From contig NZ_CP040695.2 of the NCBI RefSeq assembly GCF_005954645.2, positions 2,728,001-2,792,000 on the forward strand: a stretch of DNA of 64,000 bases, given 5' to 3'. Position 1 is the first letter of the stretch. Every line of letters starts with the position of its first letter. This document shows, one piece after another, positions 26,813 to 36,013 of the stretch. The notes under the pieces are model-generated. The model made no database searches, had not been told where the DNA came from, and saw only the letters and a list, made by a program, of their open reading frames with translations. This DNA comes from Nocardioides sp. S-1144. Lineage in GTDB: Bacteria > Actinomycetota > Actinomycetes > Propionibacteriales > Nocardioidaceae. A program made the position numbers and the translations under genes.

Positions 26813-26852
26813 GCCGCGACCGGTGGCGGGCGCACCCGCCACCGGCCGCGGC
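26813..26852. terminator. Very stable bidirectional hairpin
   Basis: GCCGCG (26813-26818) and CCGGTGGCGGG (26820-26830) pair with CCCGCCACCGG (26835-26845) and CGCGGC (26847-26852) around a CGCA loop, with a single A-C mismatch: 17 paired bases. It sits between the convergent stops of the AraC gene and the giant secreted protein. Confidence 0.7.
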
Positions 26853-26859
26853 CCGGTGG

Positions 26860-29800
26860 TCAGCGACGGCGGACGACCTCGGCGGTCGGCCGGCTCGTCG
26901 CCGTGCGGCTTGCGTAGCCGTCCTTGGTGCCGGTCACCCGCACGGTGACCCGCCGGCCGCGGAAGGCGGGACGCACCGTGAGCCGCTCCGCGGTGGCGCC
27001 GCGGACGAGCCGGCCCCCGACGTACCACCGCACGCGCAGGTCGACCGGGGCCGGGCCCCACCGTCCGGTCCGCACCGTCAGGACGCGACCGACGACCGGC
27101 CGGCCGCGCAGGACGGGTCGGCGCGAGACCAGCCGGCCGGGCGTGACGGTGCGGGCGGCCGAGACGGCCGTGCTGGACGGCGACCCGTTCCCCCGGCCGG
27201 TGACCTCGACGGCGAGACGGGCACCGGCCAGCTCCCGCCCGAGCCGCAGGGTGCGGCCGGTGGCGCCGGCGAGCGGCCGTCCGGCGACGAGCCACCGGTA
27301 GGTCAACGACGTGCCCGCGGGCCAGCGCCCCGGGTCGGCGGTGACGACCCGGTCGACGCGGGCGGTGCCGCGGATGCGGGGGGTGCCGGGCGTCGGTGCC
27401 CCGGGTGCCTCGACGGTGACGGTGCGGACCTCGGAGACGTCGGTGCCTCCGAACGGTCCGGTCGTCTCGACGTACCAGCCGTGCTCGCCGGGCTCGACGT
27501 CCCAGGTGACGGTGCGCGTCGCGCCGGACGGCACGTCGCGCAGCGCCTCGATGTCGGTGGTGGTCAGCACGTCGGCGCGGAAGGCGTCGGTGGCGAGGGT
27601 CTTGGTGACCGGGCTGATGCCGGCGGCGGCGTACGGGATCTCGAACTCCTGGTGCTCCGGCGCCAGCGACGGGTCGTCGGAGTCGAAGTCGTCGAGCGAC
27701 GGCGAGTAGGTCCGCACGACGATCCGCCCACCCTCGTTGTCGAAGTGCATCAGGCGCAGGTAGCCCAGGCCGCCCTCGGGCAGCCCCTGGTAGTCGAAGA
27801 GCATCGAGTACACGGTGCGGTCGGCGGTGCCGTCGCCGTCGTCGTCGAACTCGTCGGTGCGGGTGAACGCGTCGTGGTAGTGCCCCGAGGAGACCGCGAA
27901 GACGTTCGGGTTCGTCGCCACCACCTCGTCCTGGATCCGCTGCGGGATCGGGCCGAGGCCACCCGTGGTGAGCATGAACTCGTGCAGGTTGAGCCAGACC
28001 TTGCGCTCGGGGTAGCGCGCGATGACCTCGTTCATCCAGTCGATCTGCTCGTCGCCGGGACCCCAGCCCATGTAGAGCATGAGGAAGTCGACGCCGTGGG
28101 CGCTGACGAGGTCGTAGTGGCCGCGGTTGTCCTGCAGCGACCCGCCGTACCAGGGGTTGGCGGCGTACCGGTCCTCCCCGAACCACCGGGAGTACTCGGT
28201 GTAGTCCTCCTCGGCGCCGCTGACGTCGTGGTTGCCGGCGAGGACGCCGTAGGGCAGCCCGGCCGCGTCGAGCGGGCGGTAGGCGGCGTCGGCGTTCTCC
28301 CACTGGCGCTGCTCACGGGCGACGTTGACGATGTCGCCGGTGTGGATGACGTACTGCAGGTTGAGCTCCTCGCGCTGGTCGAGGAGGAAGCGGTTGATCG
28401 CCAGCTGGTGCTTGTAGAAGTCCTGGGTCTCGTTGTAGTACTGCGTGTCGGACTGCCAGCCGATGGTGAAGTCGTACTCCGAGCGCGGCGTCGCGCCCGC
28501 GGCGTACGGCGCGGCGCTGCTGTCGCGGCTGGAGCCCGGCGTCCCGGCGAAGCCCTCCGAGTGCTGGACCAGGACGGTGACCTCGCCGTCCGCGGTGTGG
28601 CCGGCGGTCGGGACCGTCGCCTCGAGCACGAAGGGCTCGGCGTCGGTGGTGACCTTGCGCGCCACCTCCTGCCAGGCGCCCGACCCGGTCCCACGGACGT
28701 ACAGCAGCACCTTGGCGCCGGGGTTGGCGGAGCCGTCCCAGCGCAGCCGCACCGAGGCGTCGGCGCCCGCGTCGTCCGGGACGGCGACGGTGAACAGCTG
28801 GTAGGGCAGCTCGGTCTCCGAGGACACCTCGTGCGAGATCCCGTCGGTCCCGGCGATCTCGGCCAGCTCGGCGGCGCTCAGCGCCACCCGGTCGTCGCGG
28901 TCGAGGTCCGCGGCGTCCTCGGTGGTGCCGGCGTGGGCACCGACCTCCGCGTCGGTCGGGACGAAGGTGCTGCCCTCGCGGAAGGCCATGGTCAGCTCGT
29001 CGCCCTCCGGGGAGCCGGCGGTGGCGCGCAGCTCGACGCGACCGGCGGTCGCGACCGCGCCGTCGCCCGGCGCCTGCAGGGTGGTCTCGGGCCGCTCGTC
29101 GGCGGTGGTGAAGTCGATCGTCCGGGTGACCTCGTTGCCCACCCGGTCCTGGGCGGTGAGCACCACCTGGTGCGGGCCGGGCGCCAGGTCCAGCGAGCTC
29201 GTGGTGAACGGCAGCGTGACGGGCTCCCCGTCGAGGGTGGCGGTGAGCGCGTCGGCCCCGAGGCCGGCACCCGCGTCGGTCGCGGTCGCGTCGATGACCA
29301 CCTCGCCCCGGTAGCGCCGACCGTCGGTGAGCGAGGAGGAGATCGAGGGCGCCGTGTTGTCGACGCGCACCGTCCGGGTCACCGACTCCGCACCCGACGT
29401 GGCGGTCACGACGTGCGGGCCGTCGACGACGGCGGTGGTGTCCCAGGCGTGGGCCACGGAGTCGAAGGCGTCGGCGGGGAGGGCGAAGGTGGCGGTGAAG
29501 TAGACCTGGTTGGCGTCGGAGAACCCGATCCGCGTCGCCGGGTCCGCGGGGCAGGCCCGCACCGTCTCCTGCTGGCCCTCGCCGGCGCCGCCGCAGCGCA
29601 CCGGGCGCAGCACCCGGCCGTCGGGCAGGGCCATCCGCAGGTTGAGGGCGGAGAAGTCGTCGTTGTTCTCGTTCGGGTCCGGCTGCGGGTAGGCCTTGGT
29701 GCCCGCGTGGATGGCGACGGTGAGCTCCTCGCCGCGCACGACCCGCGTGATCGGCACCGGTGCGGTGACCGTCTCGACCCGCTCGTAGAAGCCCTCGTCG

Positions 29801-32265
29801 AACACGGTGAGGACGTCGTCGCCCATCCGGACGCCGTTGCGGAAGAAGGCGTCGGTGTTGGTGGCCTCGAAGGCGAACACCGGCGCGGCCTCGAGGGCCG
29901 GCACCAGGGGGGTCACCGGCCGGTCGTCGACGGCCAGGGTGAGTCCGGCGGGGTCGGCGTCGGTGGTCGCGGAGAGCCGGGTGGTGCCACCGACGTACTG
30001 CTCGTCGTCGACGTTGAGGCGGACCGGCGCCGTCGCGGCCCCGTCGAGGACGACGCGGACCGGGCCGAACGTCGTGGTGTTGACGCCGTCGGTGGTGCGC
30101 AGCGTGTACTCGACCCAGCGCTTGCCGTACAGGTCGACCGCGGGGATCTCGTAGGCGTAGCGGTCGGGCGCCCCGAAGCGCAGGAACCGGCTCGAGGGGT
30201 CGTCGACGTCGGTGTCGGTGGTCAGCTCGACGGTGCGGACCAGCCGGTCGTCGGTGACGCGGAGGTCGAGGGCGAGGCCGTCGGTGTCGGGGGCGTCGGT
30301 GCTGCCGGTCAGGTCGGTGACGACGGGACCGGTCGTGTCGACCGGTGTGGGCACCAGGCCGGCCGGCACCTGCGCGGGCGCGGCGTAGCCGGGGGTGGCG
30401 GTCGCGGTGCCGATCTTGGTCTGCCGGGTGCCGCTCTCCCAGCGGTACTGGAGGGGCTGGTCGGCGACCGTGTCGGCGTCGTCGAGGTAGTAGGCGCGGC
30501 TGACGTCGTGACCGGAGTTGGTGAGCACCTGGATCCCGCGCAGGCCGGCGTTGGCCATGCCGCCCGAGACCATCTCCACGAGGTCGACGCCCGCGGTGAG
30601 GTGCGCACCGAAGTGGGCGTTGAAGTCGGCGGCACCGAGCGCGGCGTTCTGGGCGTTCTTGACCCAGAGCACCAGGGTCCGGCCGGGCTGGACGACCGGG
30701 TCGGCCGGGACCGCCGGCCAGAGCGCGCTGCTGGTCGTCGTCTCGTTGGCGTCGGTGTAGAGGTAGTTGATGGTGTGGTCGGCGAAGTCGACCGGCTCGT
30801 CGGAGGCGTTGTAGACCTCGACGAACTCGTAGCCGTCGGCCGTGCCGACGTTCGTGGTGTCCGGGGCGACCTCGGTGACCTGCAGGATCGGGGCGCTCAG
30901 GGTCGGGTCGGTCGGCGGCGGCGGTCCCTGGTCGGGCACACCGGTGTCGCCGGGCTCCTCGGGCTCCTCGGGGGGCTCCGTGGCCGGAGCCACGAGCTGC
31001 GCGGGGTCGACCACGCCGGCGGTGAACGGCGCGAGGTCGGCGGTGACCCGGGCCGAGCCCCCACCAGTGGCCGGGACGCCGAAGTGGGTCGAGGCCATCG
31101 GGGTGGCGGTCCGGGCCGGGAGGAACGACCAGGTCAGCGGCGTCCCGCCCGCGTCGACCCGGATGCCGCGGTTGCCGCCGTTGGCGATGCCGGGCTGGCC
31201 GGTGGCGTGCAGGACGACGGCGTCGGCCGGCGCCCCGACCGCCGCGCGGAACTCGGCGTCGGTGCGCGCGAAGCTGTCGACGTTGCCGCTGGCGTACTGC
31301 AGCCACACGAGGGCGACGCCGCGGGCCGGGATCGTCGCGACGGCCTCGGAGATGGTGAGCGCCTTGTCGCTCGCGCTGGTGCCGGTGTCGCTGAAGATGT
31401 AGGAGAACCGGTGGTCCTGGGCGACGTCGACCGGCGCGGCCGTGGTGTTCGCGACCTCGAAGTACTCGAAGGTGTCGTCGCCGGTCAGGTCGGGGGCGAT
31501 CTCGGTCACCAGCAGGCTGGGGGCGACGCCCGGCTCGGCGGGCGGGTCGGTCGGCGGGTCGGTCGGCGGGTCGGTGACCGCGCCGACCTGCGCGGGGTCG
31601 ACGGTGCCCGGGGTCGGCACCTGGCGCTGGGCGAAGACGCCGAGCTGGGTGGAGTCCGCGGTCGCCGGGACGCCGTAGGCCACGGTCTGGTCGGGCCCGA
31701 CGTCGTTGCTCGACCAGGTGATCCGCGAGACCTCGACCCCACCCCGGGTGAGGTACATCGAGGTGCCGGTGTTGTTCAGCCCGTCCTGGCCGGTGAGGTG
31801 GGCCAGGGCGTAGTCGGTGCCGGCGCCGAGCCCGGCGTAGAAGGCGCGGAACTGCTCGTCGGTGAGCCGGGCGTCGGTGCCGCCCTCCGCGGTGGCGTCG
31901 CGGTACCGGCTGTTCTTGGCCCACAGGACGACGGTCCCGTGCGCCGGCACGACCGTGCCGGGGTCGTAGGCCAGGGTCCTCGGCGTCGACCCGCTCAGGT
32001 AGACGACGTCGACGTCGGCGGCGGCCAGGTCGATGGCCGTGGCCGTGGTGTTGTGCAGCTCGACGAACTCCCACGCGTCGAGGGAGGCGCCGTCGGAGGC
32101 CGGCGCGTTGCCGGAGTTGACGTTGACCTCGGTGATCATCAGCGACGGCGGGGGCACCGCCGCCGTCGCGGCGGAGGGCGCGACGACGGCGAGCACCCCC
32201 GCGGTGAGGGCGGTGCCGAGGGCGGCGACGACGGGGCGGGCGAGCGTGCGGCGTGACAGGGGCAT
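26860..32265 (-). CDS. Giant secreted lamin-tail / metallophosphoesterase protein
   Basis: The protein is 1801 residues. A signal peptide (residues 1-36, ending ATAAVPP) precedes three lamin-tail domains (about 40-215, 248-425 and 455-635, each with a LxVTEVxP-type opening and FVELxN). Pro-rich linkers separate them. Ig-like or chitobiase-like beta domains follow (640-1230). A metallophosphoesterase domain lies near 1260-1530: WQSDTQYY in place of the usual DxH, HTGDIVN, AGNHD, NLHEFM and SGHYHD. Two or three C-terminal Ig-like repeats end at 1801. It is extracellular, with no sorting motif or C-terminal anchor visible, and presumably cleaves a phosphoester on the cell surface or in the medium. 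The substrate is unknown. Confidence 0.85.
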   Translation of the reverse strand: MPLSRRTLARPVVAALGTALTAGVLAVVAPSAATAAVPPPSLMITEVNVNSGNAPASDGASLDAWEFVELHNTTATAIDLAAADVDVVYLSGSTPRTLAYDPGTVVPAHGTVVLWAKNSRYRDATAEGGTDARLTDEQFRAFYAGLGAGTDYALAHLTGQDGLNNTGTSMYLTRGGVEVSRITWSSNDVGPDQTVAYGVPATADSTQLGVFAQRQVPTPGTVDPAQVGAVTDPPTDPPTDPPAEPGVAPSLLVTEIAPDLTGDDTFEYFEVANTTAAPVDVAQDHRFSYIFSDTGTSASDKALTISEAVATIPARGVALVWLQYASGNVDSFARTDAEFRAAVGAPADAVVLHATGQPGIANGGNRGIRVDAGGTPLTWSFLPARTATPMASTHFGVPATGGGSARVTADLAPFTAGVVDPAQLVAPATEPPEEPEEPGDTGVPDQGPPPPTDPTLSAPILQVTEVAPDTTNVGTADGYEFVEVYNASDEPVDFADHTINYLYTDANETTTSSALWPAVPADPVVQPGRTLVLWVKNAQNAALGAADFNAHFGAHLTAGVDLVEMVSGGMANAGLRGIQVLTNSGHDVSRAYYLDDADTVADQPLQYRWESGTRQTKIGTATATPGYAAPAQVPAGLVPTPVDTTGPVVTDLTGSTDAPDTDGLALDLRVTDDRLVRTVELTTDTDVDDPSSRFLRFGAPDRYAYEIPAVDLYGKRWVEYTLRTTDGVNTTTFGPVRVVLDGAATAPVRLNVDDEQYVGGTTRLSATTDADPAGLTLAVDDRPVTPLVPALEAAPVFAFEATNTDAFFRNGVRMGDDVLTVFDEGFYERVETVTAPVPITRVVRGEELTVAIHAGTKAYPQPDPNENNDDFSALNLRMALPDGRVLRPVRCGGAGEGQQETVRACPADPATRIGFSDANQVYFTATFALPADAFDSVAHAWDTTAVVDGPHVVTATSGAESVTRTVRVDNTAPSISSSLTDGRRYRGEVVIDATATDAGAGLGADALTATLDGEPVTLPFTTSSLDLAPGPHQVVLTAQDRVGNEVTRTIDFTTADERPETTLQAPGDGAVATAGRVELRATAGSPEGDELTMAFREGSTFVPTDAEVGAHAGTTEDAADLDRDDRVALSAAELAEIAGTDGISHEVSSETELPYQLFTVAVPDDAGADASVRLRWDGSANPGAKVLLYVRGTGSGAWQEVARKVTTDAEPFVLEATVPTAGHTADGEVTVLVQHSEGFAGTPGSSRDSSAAPYAAGATPRSEYDFTIGWQSDTQYYNETQDFYKHQLAINRFLLDQREELNLQYVIHTGDIVNVAREQRQWENADAAYRPLDAAGLPYGVLAGNHDVSGAEEDYTEYSRWFGEDRYAANPWYGGSLQDNRGHYDLVSAHGVDFLMLYMGWGPGDEQIDWMNEVIARYPERKVWLNLHEFMLTTGGLGPIPQRIQDEVVATNPNVFAVSSGHYHDAFTRTDEFDDDGDGTADRTVYSMLFDYQGLPEGGLGYLRLMHFDNEGGRIVVRTYSPSLDDFDSDDPSLAPEHQEFEIPYAAAGISPVTKTLATDAFRADVLTTTDIEALRDVPSGATRTVTWDVEPGEHGWYVETTGPFGGTDVSEVRTVTVEAPGAPTPGTPRIRGTARVDRVVTADPGRWPAGTSLTYRWLVAGRPLAGATGRTLRLGRELAGARLAVEVTGRGNGSPSSTAVSAARTVTPGRLVSRRPVLRGRPVVGRVLTVRTGRWGPAPVDLRVRWYVGGRLVRGATAERLTVRPAFRGRRVTVRVTGTKDGYASRTATSRPTAEVVRRR
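31545..31580. repeat. Coding tandem repeat (Pro/Thr/Asp linker)
   Basis: A 12-base unit, GGTCGGTCGGCG and variants, is repeated about three times. It encodes the PTDPPTDPP linker between the first two lamin-tail domains of the giant secreted protein. Such repeats are prone to slipped-strand length change. Confidence 0.6.
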
Positions 32266-32428
32266 GCGGAGGGATCCACCTTCTTCTCGGGACCCGCGGA
32301 CTGTCGCAGCGCCCAGGTGCCGTCGGAGGAACGCGAGGTGACCCGCCGGTGTCGCCCGGACGTCGAACCAGTGCCGCGGGGCGGCGTCCCCGGTGCCGCG
32401 ACCCGGGCGGCGGCCGACGGACGCCGGC

Positions 32429-33178
32429 CTAGGCGCGCGAGATGGTGAAGGCGACGAGGAAGCCGAGCGAGACCACCAGCCCGGTGTAGAGGTGGTCGCG
32501 CTCGAAGGCCTCGGGCAGCATCGTGTCGGCGATCATCGTCAAGATGGCGCCGGCGGCCACGGCGGTGATGGCCGCGACGGTCGCGTCGCTCGCCCCGTCG
32601 AGGAGCAGGCACCCGAGCAGCCCGGCCGCACCGCTGGCCACGGCGATCGAGACCCAGACGCCGAACACGTAGCCGGCCCCCCGCCCGGCCTGCTTCATCC
32701 CGGCGGCGCTGGAGAGACCCTCGGGCAGGTTCGAGATGAAGATCGCCGCCAGCACCGACAGGCCGACCCCCTGCCCCTCGAGCAGCGTGAGCCCGAGCAC
32801 GACCGACTCCGGCACGCCGTCGAGCAGCGCACCGATCGCGATCGCGGCGCCGCTGCCGGCCTGCTGGGCCTCGCTGGGCTGGTGCCCGCCCGAGCGCTTG
32901 CGGTGGCGGGCCCCGCGACGCGCCAGCAGCAGGTTCGCGCCGAGGTAGGCGACGGCCCCACCCACGAACCCGCCGAGGGTCGGGACCAGCCCGCCGGCGG
33001 TCTCGGCCTCGTCGACCAGGTCGAAGCTGAGGGCGGAGACGAGCACGCCGGCCCCGAAGGCCATGACCGTGGCGACCGCGCGTGGCGGCACCGTGACGAC
33101 CCACGCGACGGCCGCGCCCACGACCAGCGCACCCCCGGCCAGCAGGCCCCACAGCCCCGCCTCGAACCACACGGGCAT
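32429..33178 (-). CDS. ZIP family metal transporter
   Basis: The 249-residue membrane protein belongs to the ZIP family (ZupT/GufA-like) that moves divalent metals into the cytoplasm. Eight membrane helices are visible. TM4 contains IAIGALLDGVPESVVLG and TM5 contains IFISNLPEGLSSAAG; their Asp, Glu, Asn and Pro residues occupy the metal-transport positions, although the usual His of TM4 (HNFPEG-like) is an Asp here (LLDGVPES). A His-rich loop is modest (RGARHRKRSGGHQ). It is divergent from an SDR gene with a 287-base gap in which I see no clear regulatory site. Confidence 0.85.
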   Translation of the reverse strand: MPVWFEAGLWGLLAGGALVVGAAVAWVVTVPPRAVATVMAFGAGVLVSALSFDLVDEAETAGGLVPTLGGFVGGAVAYLGANLLLARRGARHRKRSGGHQPSEAQQAGSGAAIAIGALLDGVPESVVLGLTLLEGQGVGLSVLAAIFISNLPEGLSSAAGMKQAGRGAGYVFGVWVSIAVASGAAGLLGCLLLDGASDATVAAITAVAAGAILTMIADTMLPEAFERDHLYTGLVVSLGFLVAFTISRA

Positions 33179-33465
33179 CGGCCACCCCCCTCGTCGTCGG
33201 TGCCCTCCCGGTACCCGTTTCGCGACGGTTCGACCGCTCCGTCGAAGCCCTCCGGATCCCGCCACCTCCACGCACGGGTGCGGCCGCCGGCGACCTACTC
33301 TCGCTGTCGGGCGCACGGTGCGGCCAGGGGCGGGCGGGACGGGCCGGGTCACCGTCGTGCCCAAGCCACGAGGACTCCGCGGGCCGTGGCCATGCCCCGG
33401 GCGGGTGAGCGTGCGAGGCTGGGTGGCGAGCCGAGCCCCGCGCACGACCCCGACGAGAGGCCCCC

Positions 33466-34236
33466 ATGACCCGCCACGCCCGCTCCGTCCGCGGCACCGT
33501 CGTCCTCGTCACCGGCGCCGGGCACGGCATGGGTCGCGCCACCGCCGAGGTGTTCGCCGCCGAGGGGGCCCGGGTCGCCGTCACCGACGTCGACCGCACC
33601 GCGGCCGACGACGTCGCCGCCGCGATCCGCGGGTCCGGGGGCGACGCCACCGCCTGGACCCTCGACGTCGGCGACCCCGCCAGCGTCGCCGAGGTGGTGC
33701 CGGCCGTCGCCGCGCACCTCGGGGGGCTCGACGTCGTCGTCAACAACGCCGGCATCGCCGGCTTCTCCCCGCTCGACGGCGACGACTACGAGCAGCTGTG
33801 GGAGCGGATGCTGCGGATCAACCTGACCGCCCAGCAACGGGTCGTCCGGGCCGCGCTGCCCTTCCTGCGGTCCTCCGACGCCGCACGGGTCGTGAACATC
33901 GCCTCGACCGAGGCCCTCGGCGCGACGGTCAACGACAGCGCCTACGCCGCGAGCAAGGCCGGCGTCGTCGGCCTGACCCGCGCGCTGGCCCTCGACCTCG
34001 GCAAGGAGGGCATCACCGTCAACTGCATCTGCCCGGGACCGATCGAGACCCCGATGACGGCGTTCGCGCGACCCGAGGACAAGGCCCTCTACGCGAACCG
34101 CCGCACCGCGCTGCGTCGCTACGGCCTGCCCGAGGAGGTCGCGCACACGACCCTCAGCCTCTGCCTGCCCGCGGCGTCCTACGTCACCGGCGCGGTCATC
34201 CCGGTCGACGGCGGCCTGACCGCCCGCAACGCCTGA
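33466..34236 (+). CDS. SDR family oxidoreductase
   Basis: The 256-residue classical short-chain dehydrogenase has the cofactor loop VTGAGHGMG, the Asp in VTDVDRTAAD (which favours NAD(H)), the NNAGI motif, the catalytic Ser in NIASTEALG, the catalytic Tyr-Lys in YAASK, and the CPGPIETPM loop. It resembles 3-oxoacyl-ACP reductase (FabG)-like and other hydroxy-compound dehydrogenases. The substrate cannot be told. It is cytoplasmic, tetrameric by family, and converges on an MFS gene 31 bases away. Confidence 0.88.
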   Translation: MTRHARSVRGTVVLVTGAGHGMGRATAEVFAAEGARVAVTDVDRTAADDVAAAIRGSGGDATAWTLDVGDPASVAEVVPAVAAHLGGLDVVVNNAGIAGFSPLDGDDYEQLWERMLRINLTAQQRVVRAALPFLRSSDAARVVNIASTEALGATVNDSAYAASKAGVVGLTRALALDLGKEGITVNCICPGPIETPMTAFARPEDKALYANRRTALRRYGLPEEVAHTTLSLCLPAASYVTGAVIPVDGGLTARNA

Positions 34237-34267
34237 CCGACCGCGGGGCCGGCCGTCCGGTCCCGGC

Positions 34268-35767
34268 TCAGGCGTCGGTGGTCGGGGTCCCGGCCCGGCG
34301 GGGCATCAGCAGCCCCGACAGCAGCAGGGCCAGCGCGACGACCGCGGAGCAGACGAAGACGGCGTGGATCGCCGGGGCCAGGACGCCGGCCGACAGGTTC
34401 TCGAGGTCGAGGGTCGCGCCGTCGGGCGCCGCCCCGGCGACCCGGGCGTTCACGATGGCGCCGAAGACCGCGACCCCGACCGCGCTGCCCATGGAGCGGG
34501 CGAACATGTTGGTCCCGGTCGCCACCCCGCGGTGCTGCCAGTCGACCGACGACTGGGCCACGACCACGCCGGGGCTGGCGACGTAGCCGAAGCCGATGCC
34601 CATCACGAAGCACGGGAGCGCCAGCTGCCACAGGGCGCTGTCGGCGTCCACCGGCAGCAGCAGGGCGGCGCCCACGACCACGACCACCGCCCCCATCAGC
34701 ACGGTGCGGCGGAACCCGATGGTGAGGTAGAAGCGGCCGCTCGTCGTGGCCGCGATCGGCCAGCCGATGGTCATCGCCGCCAGCGCGAGCCCGGCGACCA
34801 GGGCGCCGTGGCCGAGCACGCCCTGGGCGTAGAGGGGCACGTACGAGGTGAGGCCGAGCATCAGGACGCCGACGACGAACGCTCCCGAGTTCGCCGCGTT
34901 CAGCACCCGACGCTGGAAGATCCACAGCGGCAGCACCGGCTCGGGGGCTCGCGACTCGACCACCACGAAGGCCGCCAGCAGCACCGCGGCGGCGAGGAGG
35001 ATCCCGACACCGGGCAGCGAGCCCCAGTCCCACCGCACCCCGCCCTCGAGCAGGCCGAGCAGCAGCAACGACCCGCCGGCCGCCAGCAGGCCCGCGCCCA
35101 GGAAGTCGATGGAGTGCCGCCGGCGCTCGACCTCCTCCGAGAAGCGGCGCCACAGCATCCAGCCGGCCGCGATGCCCAGCGGGAGGTTGACGAGGAAGAT
35201 CCAGCGCCACGAGAGGTAGTCGGCGAAGACCCCGCCGAGCGTCGGCCCGACCACCGAGGCGATCGCCCAGACGCTGGCGAGGTAGCCCTGGACCTTGGCC
35301 CGCTCGGCCAGGGAGTAGATGTCGCCGACGATGGTCATGCCCATCGGCTGCACCGCGCCGGCGCCGAGGCCCTGCACGAGGCGGAAGACGATGAGCGCCG
35401 GCATGCTCCAGGCGAGGCCGCACAGCAGCGAGCCGAGGACGAAGAGCCCGATCCCGAGCAGCATCACCGGCTTGCGCCCGTACAGGTCCGCGACCTTGCC
35501 GTAGATCGGCACCGAGACCGCCTGCGCCAGCAGGTAGATGGAGAACAGCCACGGGAACGAGGTGAACCCACCGAGGTCGTCGACGACCGCGGGCACCGCC
35601 GTCGCCAGGATCGTCGCGTCGATCGCCACCAGCCCGGTGCCGAGCATCACCGCCAGCAGGACGGGGCCGCGCTCGCTGCGGAGTCCGACACTGGCGCGGG
35701 TGATCTCGGGAGCCGACACAGGGTGCCCAACCGAGGGGGGACGGCCGGTGTTCCCGACTGTTCCCAC
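34268..35767 (-). CDS. DHA2-type MFS transporter
   Basis: This 14-helix efflux transporter has up to 499 residues. TM1 is VLLAVMLGTGLVAIDATILATAVPAVVDDLGG, the loop 2-3 motif is GKVADLYGRKPVMLLG, and the antiporter-type motif is ASVVGPTLGGVFADYLSWRWIFLVNLPLG. These mark a drug:proton antiporter. The upstream GTG 35767 is used here, and GTG 35719 is equally possible because neither has a clear ribosome site. It is divergent from the retron-like locus, whose candidate -10 (35799) lies only 32 bases from this start. The overlap of regulatory space may matter. Confidence 0.85.
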   Translation of the reverse strand: MGTVGNTGRPPSVGHPVSAPEITRASVGLRSERGPVLLAVMLGTGLVAIDATILATAVPAVVDDLGGFTSFPWLFSIYLLAQAVSVPIYGKVADLYGRKPVMLLGIGLFVLGSLLCGLAWSMPALIVFRLVQGLGAGAVQPMGMTIVGDIYSLAERAKVQGYLASVWAIASVVGPTLGGVFADYLSWRWIFLVNLPLGIAAGWMLWRRFSEEVERRRHSIDFLGAGLLAAGGSLLLLGLLEGGVRWDWGSLPGVGILLAAAVLLAAFVVVESRAPEPVLPLWIFQRRVLNAANSGAFVVGVLMLGLTSYVPLYAQGVLGHGALVAGLALAAMTIGWPIAATTSGRFYLTIGFRRTVLMGAVVVVVGAALLLPVDADSALWQLALPCFVMGIGFGYVASPGVVVAQSSVDWQHRGVATGTNMFARSMGSAVGVAVFGAIVNARVAGAAPDGATLDLENLSAGVLAPAIHAVFVCSAVVALALLLSGLLMPRRAGTPTTDA

Positions 35768-35798
35768 GAGGCCGTCCGGGTCGGCAGCGGTTCGTTGC

Positions 35799-35804
35799 TA
35801 GGGT
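35799..35804 (+). promoter_or_regulatory. Candidate -10 of the retron-like RNA
   Basis: TAGGGT in the context TTGCTAGGGT fits the actinobacterial TANNNT -10 pattern. Transcription would start about seven bases later at the G of 35811, exactly the first base of the left inverted repeat. No good -35 was found. Confidence 0.4.
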
Positions 35805-35810
35805 CCAGCC

Positions 35811-35981
35811 GTGCGGCAGCGCCTCCTCGAGACGGTGACCTGGCGCGAGTCGCCAGTCCACCTCCCCGGGGCTACCCCGGGGGCCACCGGTACGTCCGGG
35901 CACTGCACCGCGCGCGCCTCGCTGCGCTCCGCTGCAGGTCCGCGCGCGCACGACGGGACAGGTCGAGCAGCGCTGCCGCAC
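35811..35981 (+). ncRNA. Candidate retron msr-msd RNA
   Basis: A perfect 12-bp inverted repeat, GTGCGGCAGCGC (35811-35822) and GCGCTGCCGCAC (35970-35981), closes a 171-base segment just before the reverse transcriptase, as a1/a2 repeats close retron RNAs. The msr-like part has hairpins CTGGCG/CGCCAG (35840-35856) and CCCCGGGG/CCCCGGGG with loop CTA (35864-35882). The msd-like part is one long imperfect hairpin (35894-35959): GTCC/GGAC at the base, a CGCGCGCG/CGCGCGCG arm (35909-35916 with 35941-35948) and a CCT/AGG top. A possible priming G lies in GGCAGCGC near 35819. Retron RNAs are variable, so this rests on architecture and not on similarity. Confidence 0.6.
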
Positions 35982-36013
35982 ACCCCCGCCCGCCTCCTAC
36001 GACGAGGAGCCCG

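Noticed and set aside
27481..32256. 1591-codon open frame opposite the giant secreted protein
   Set aside because: It is an antisense shadow of a GC-rich gene: Val/Gly/Arg-repeating composition, no domain, no start context.
33179..33465. Gap between the ZIP and SDR genes examined for a metal operator or riboswitch
   Set aside because: No clear Zur/Fur-like palindrome or riboswitch pattern was found by eye.
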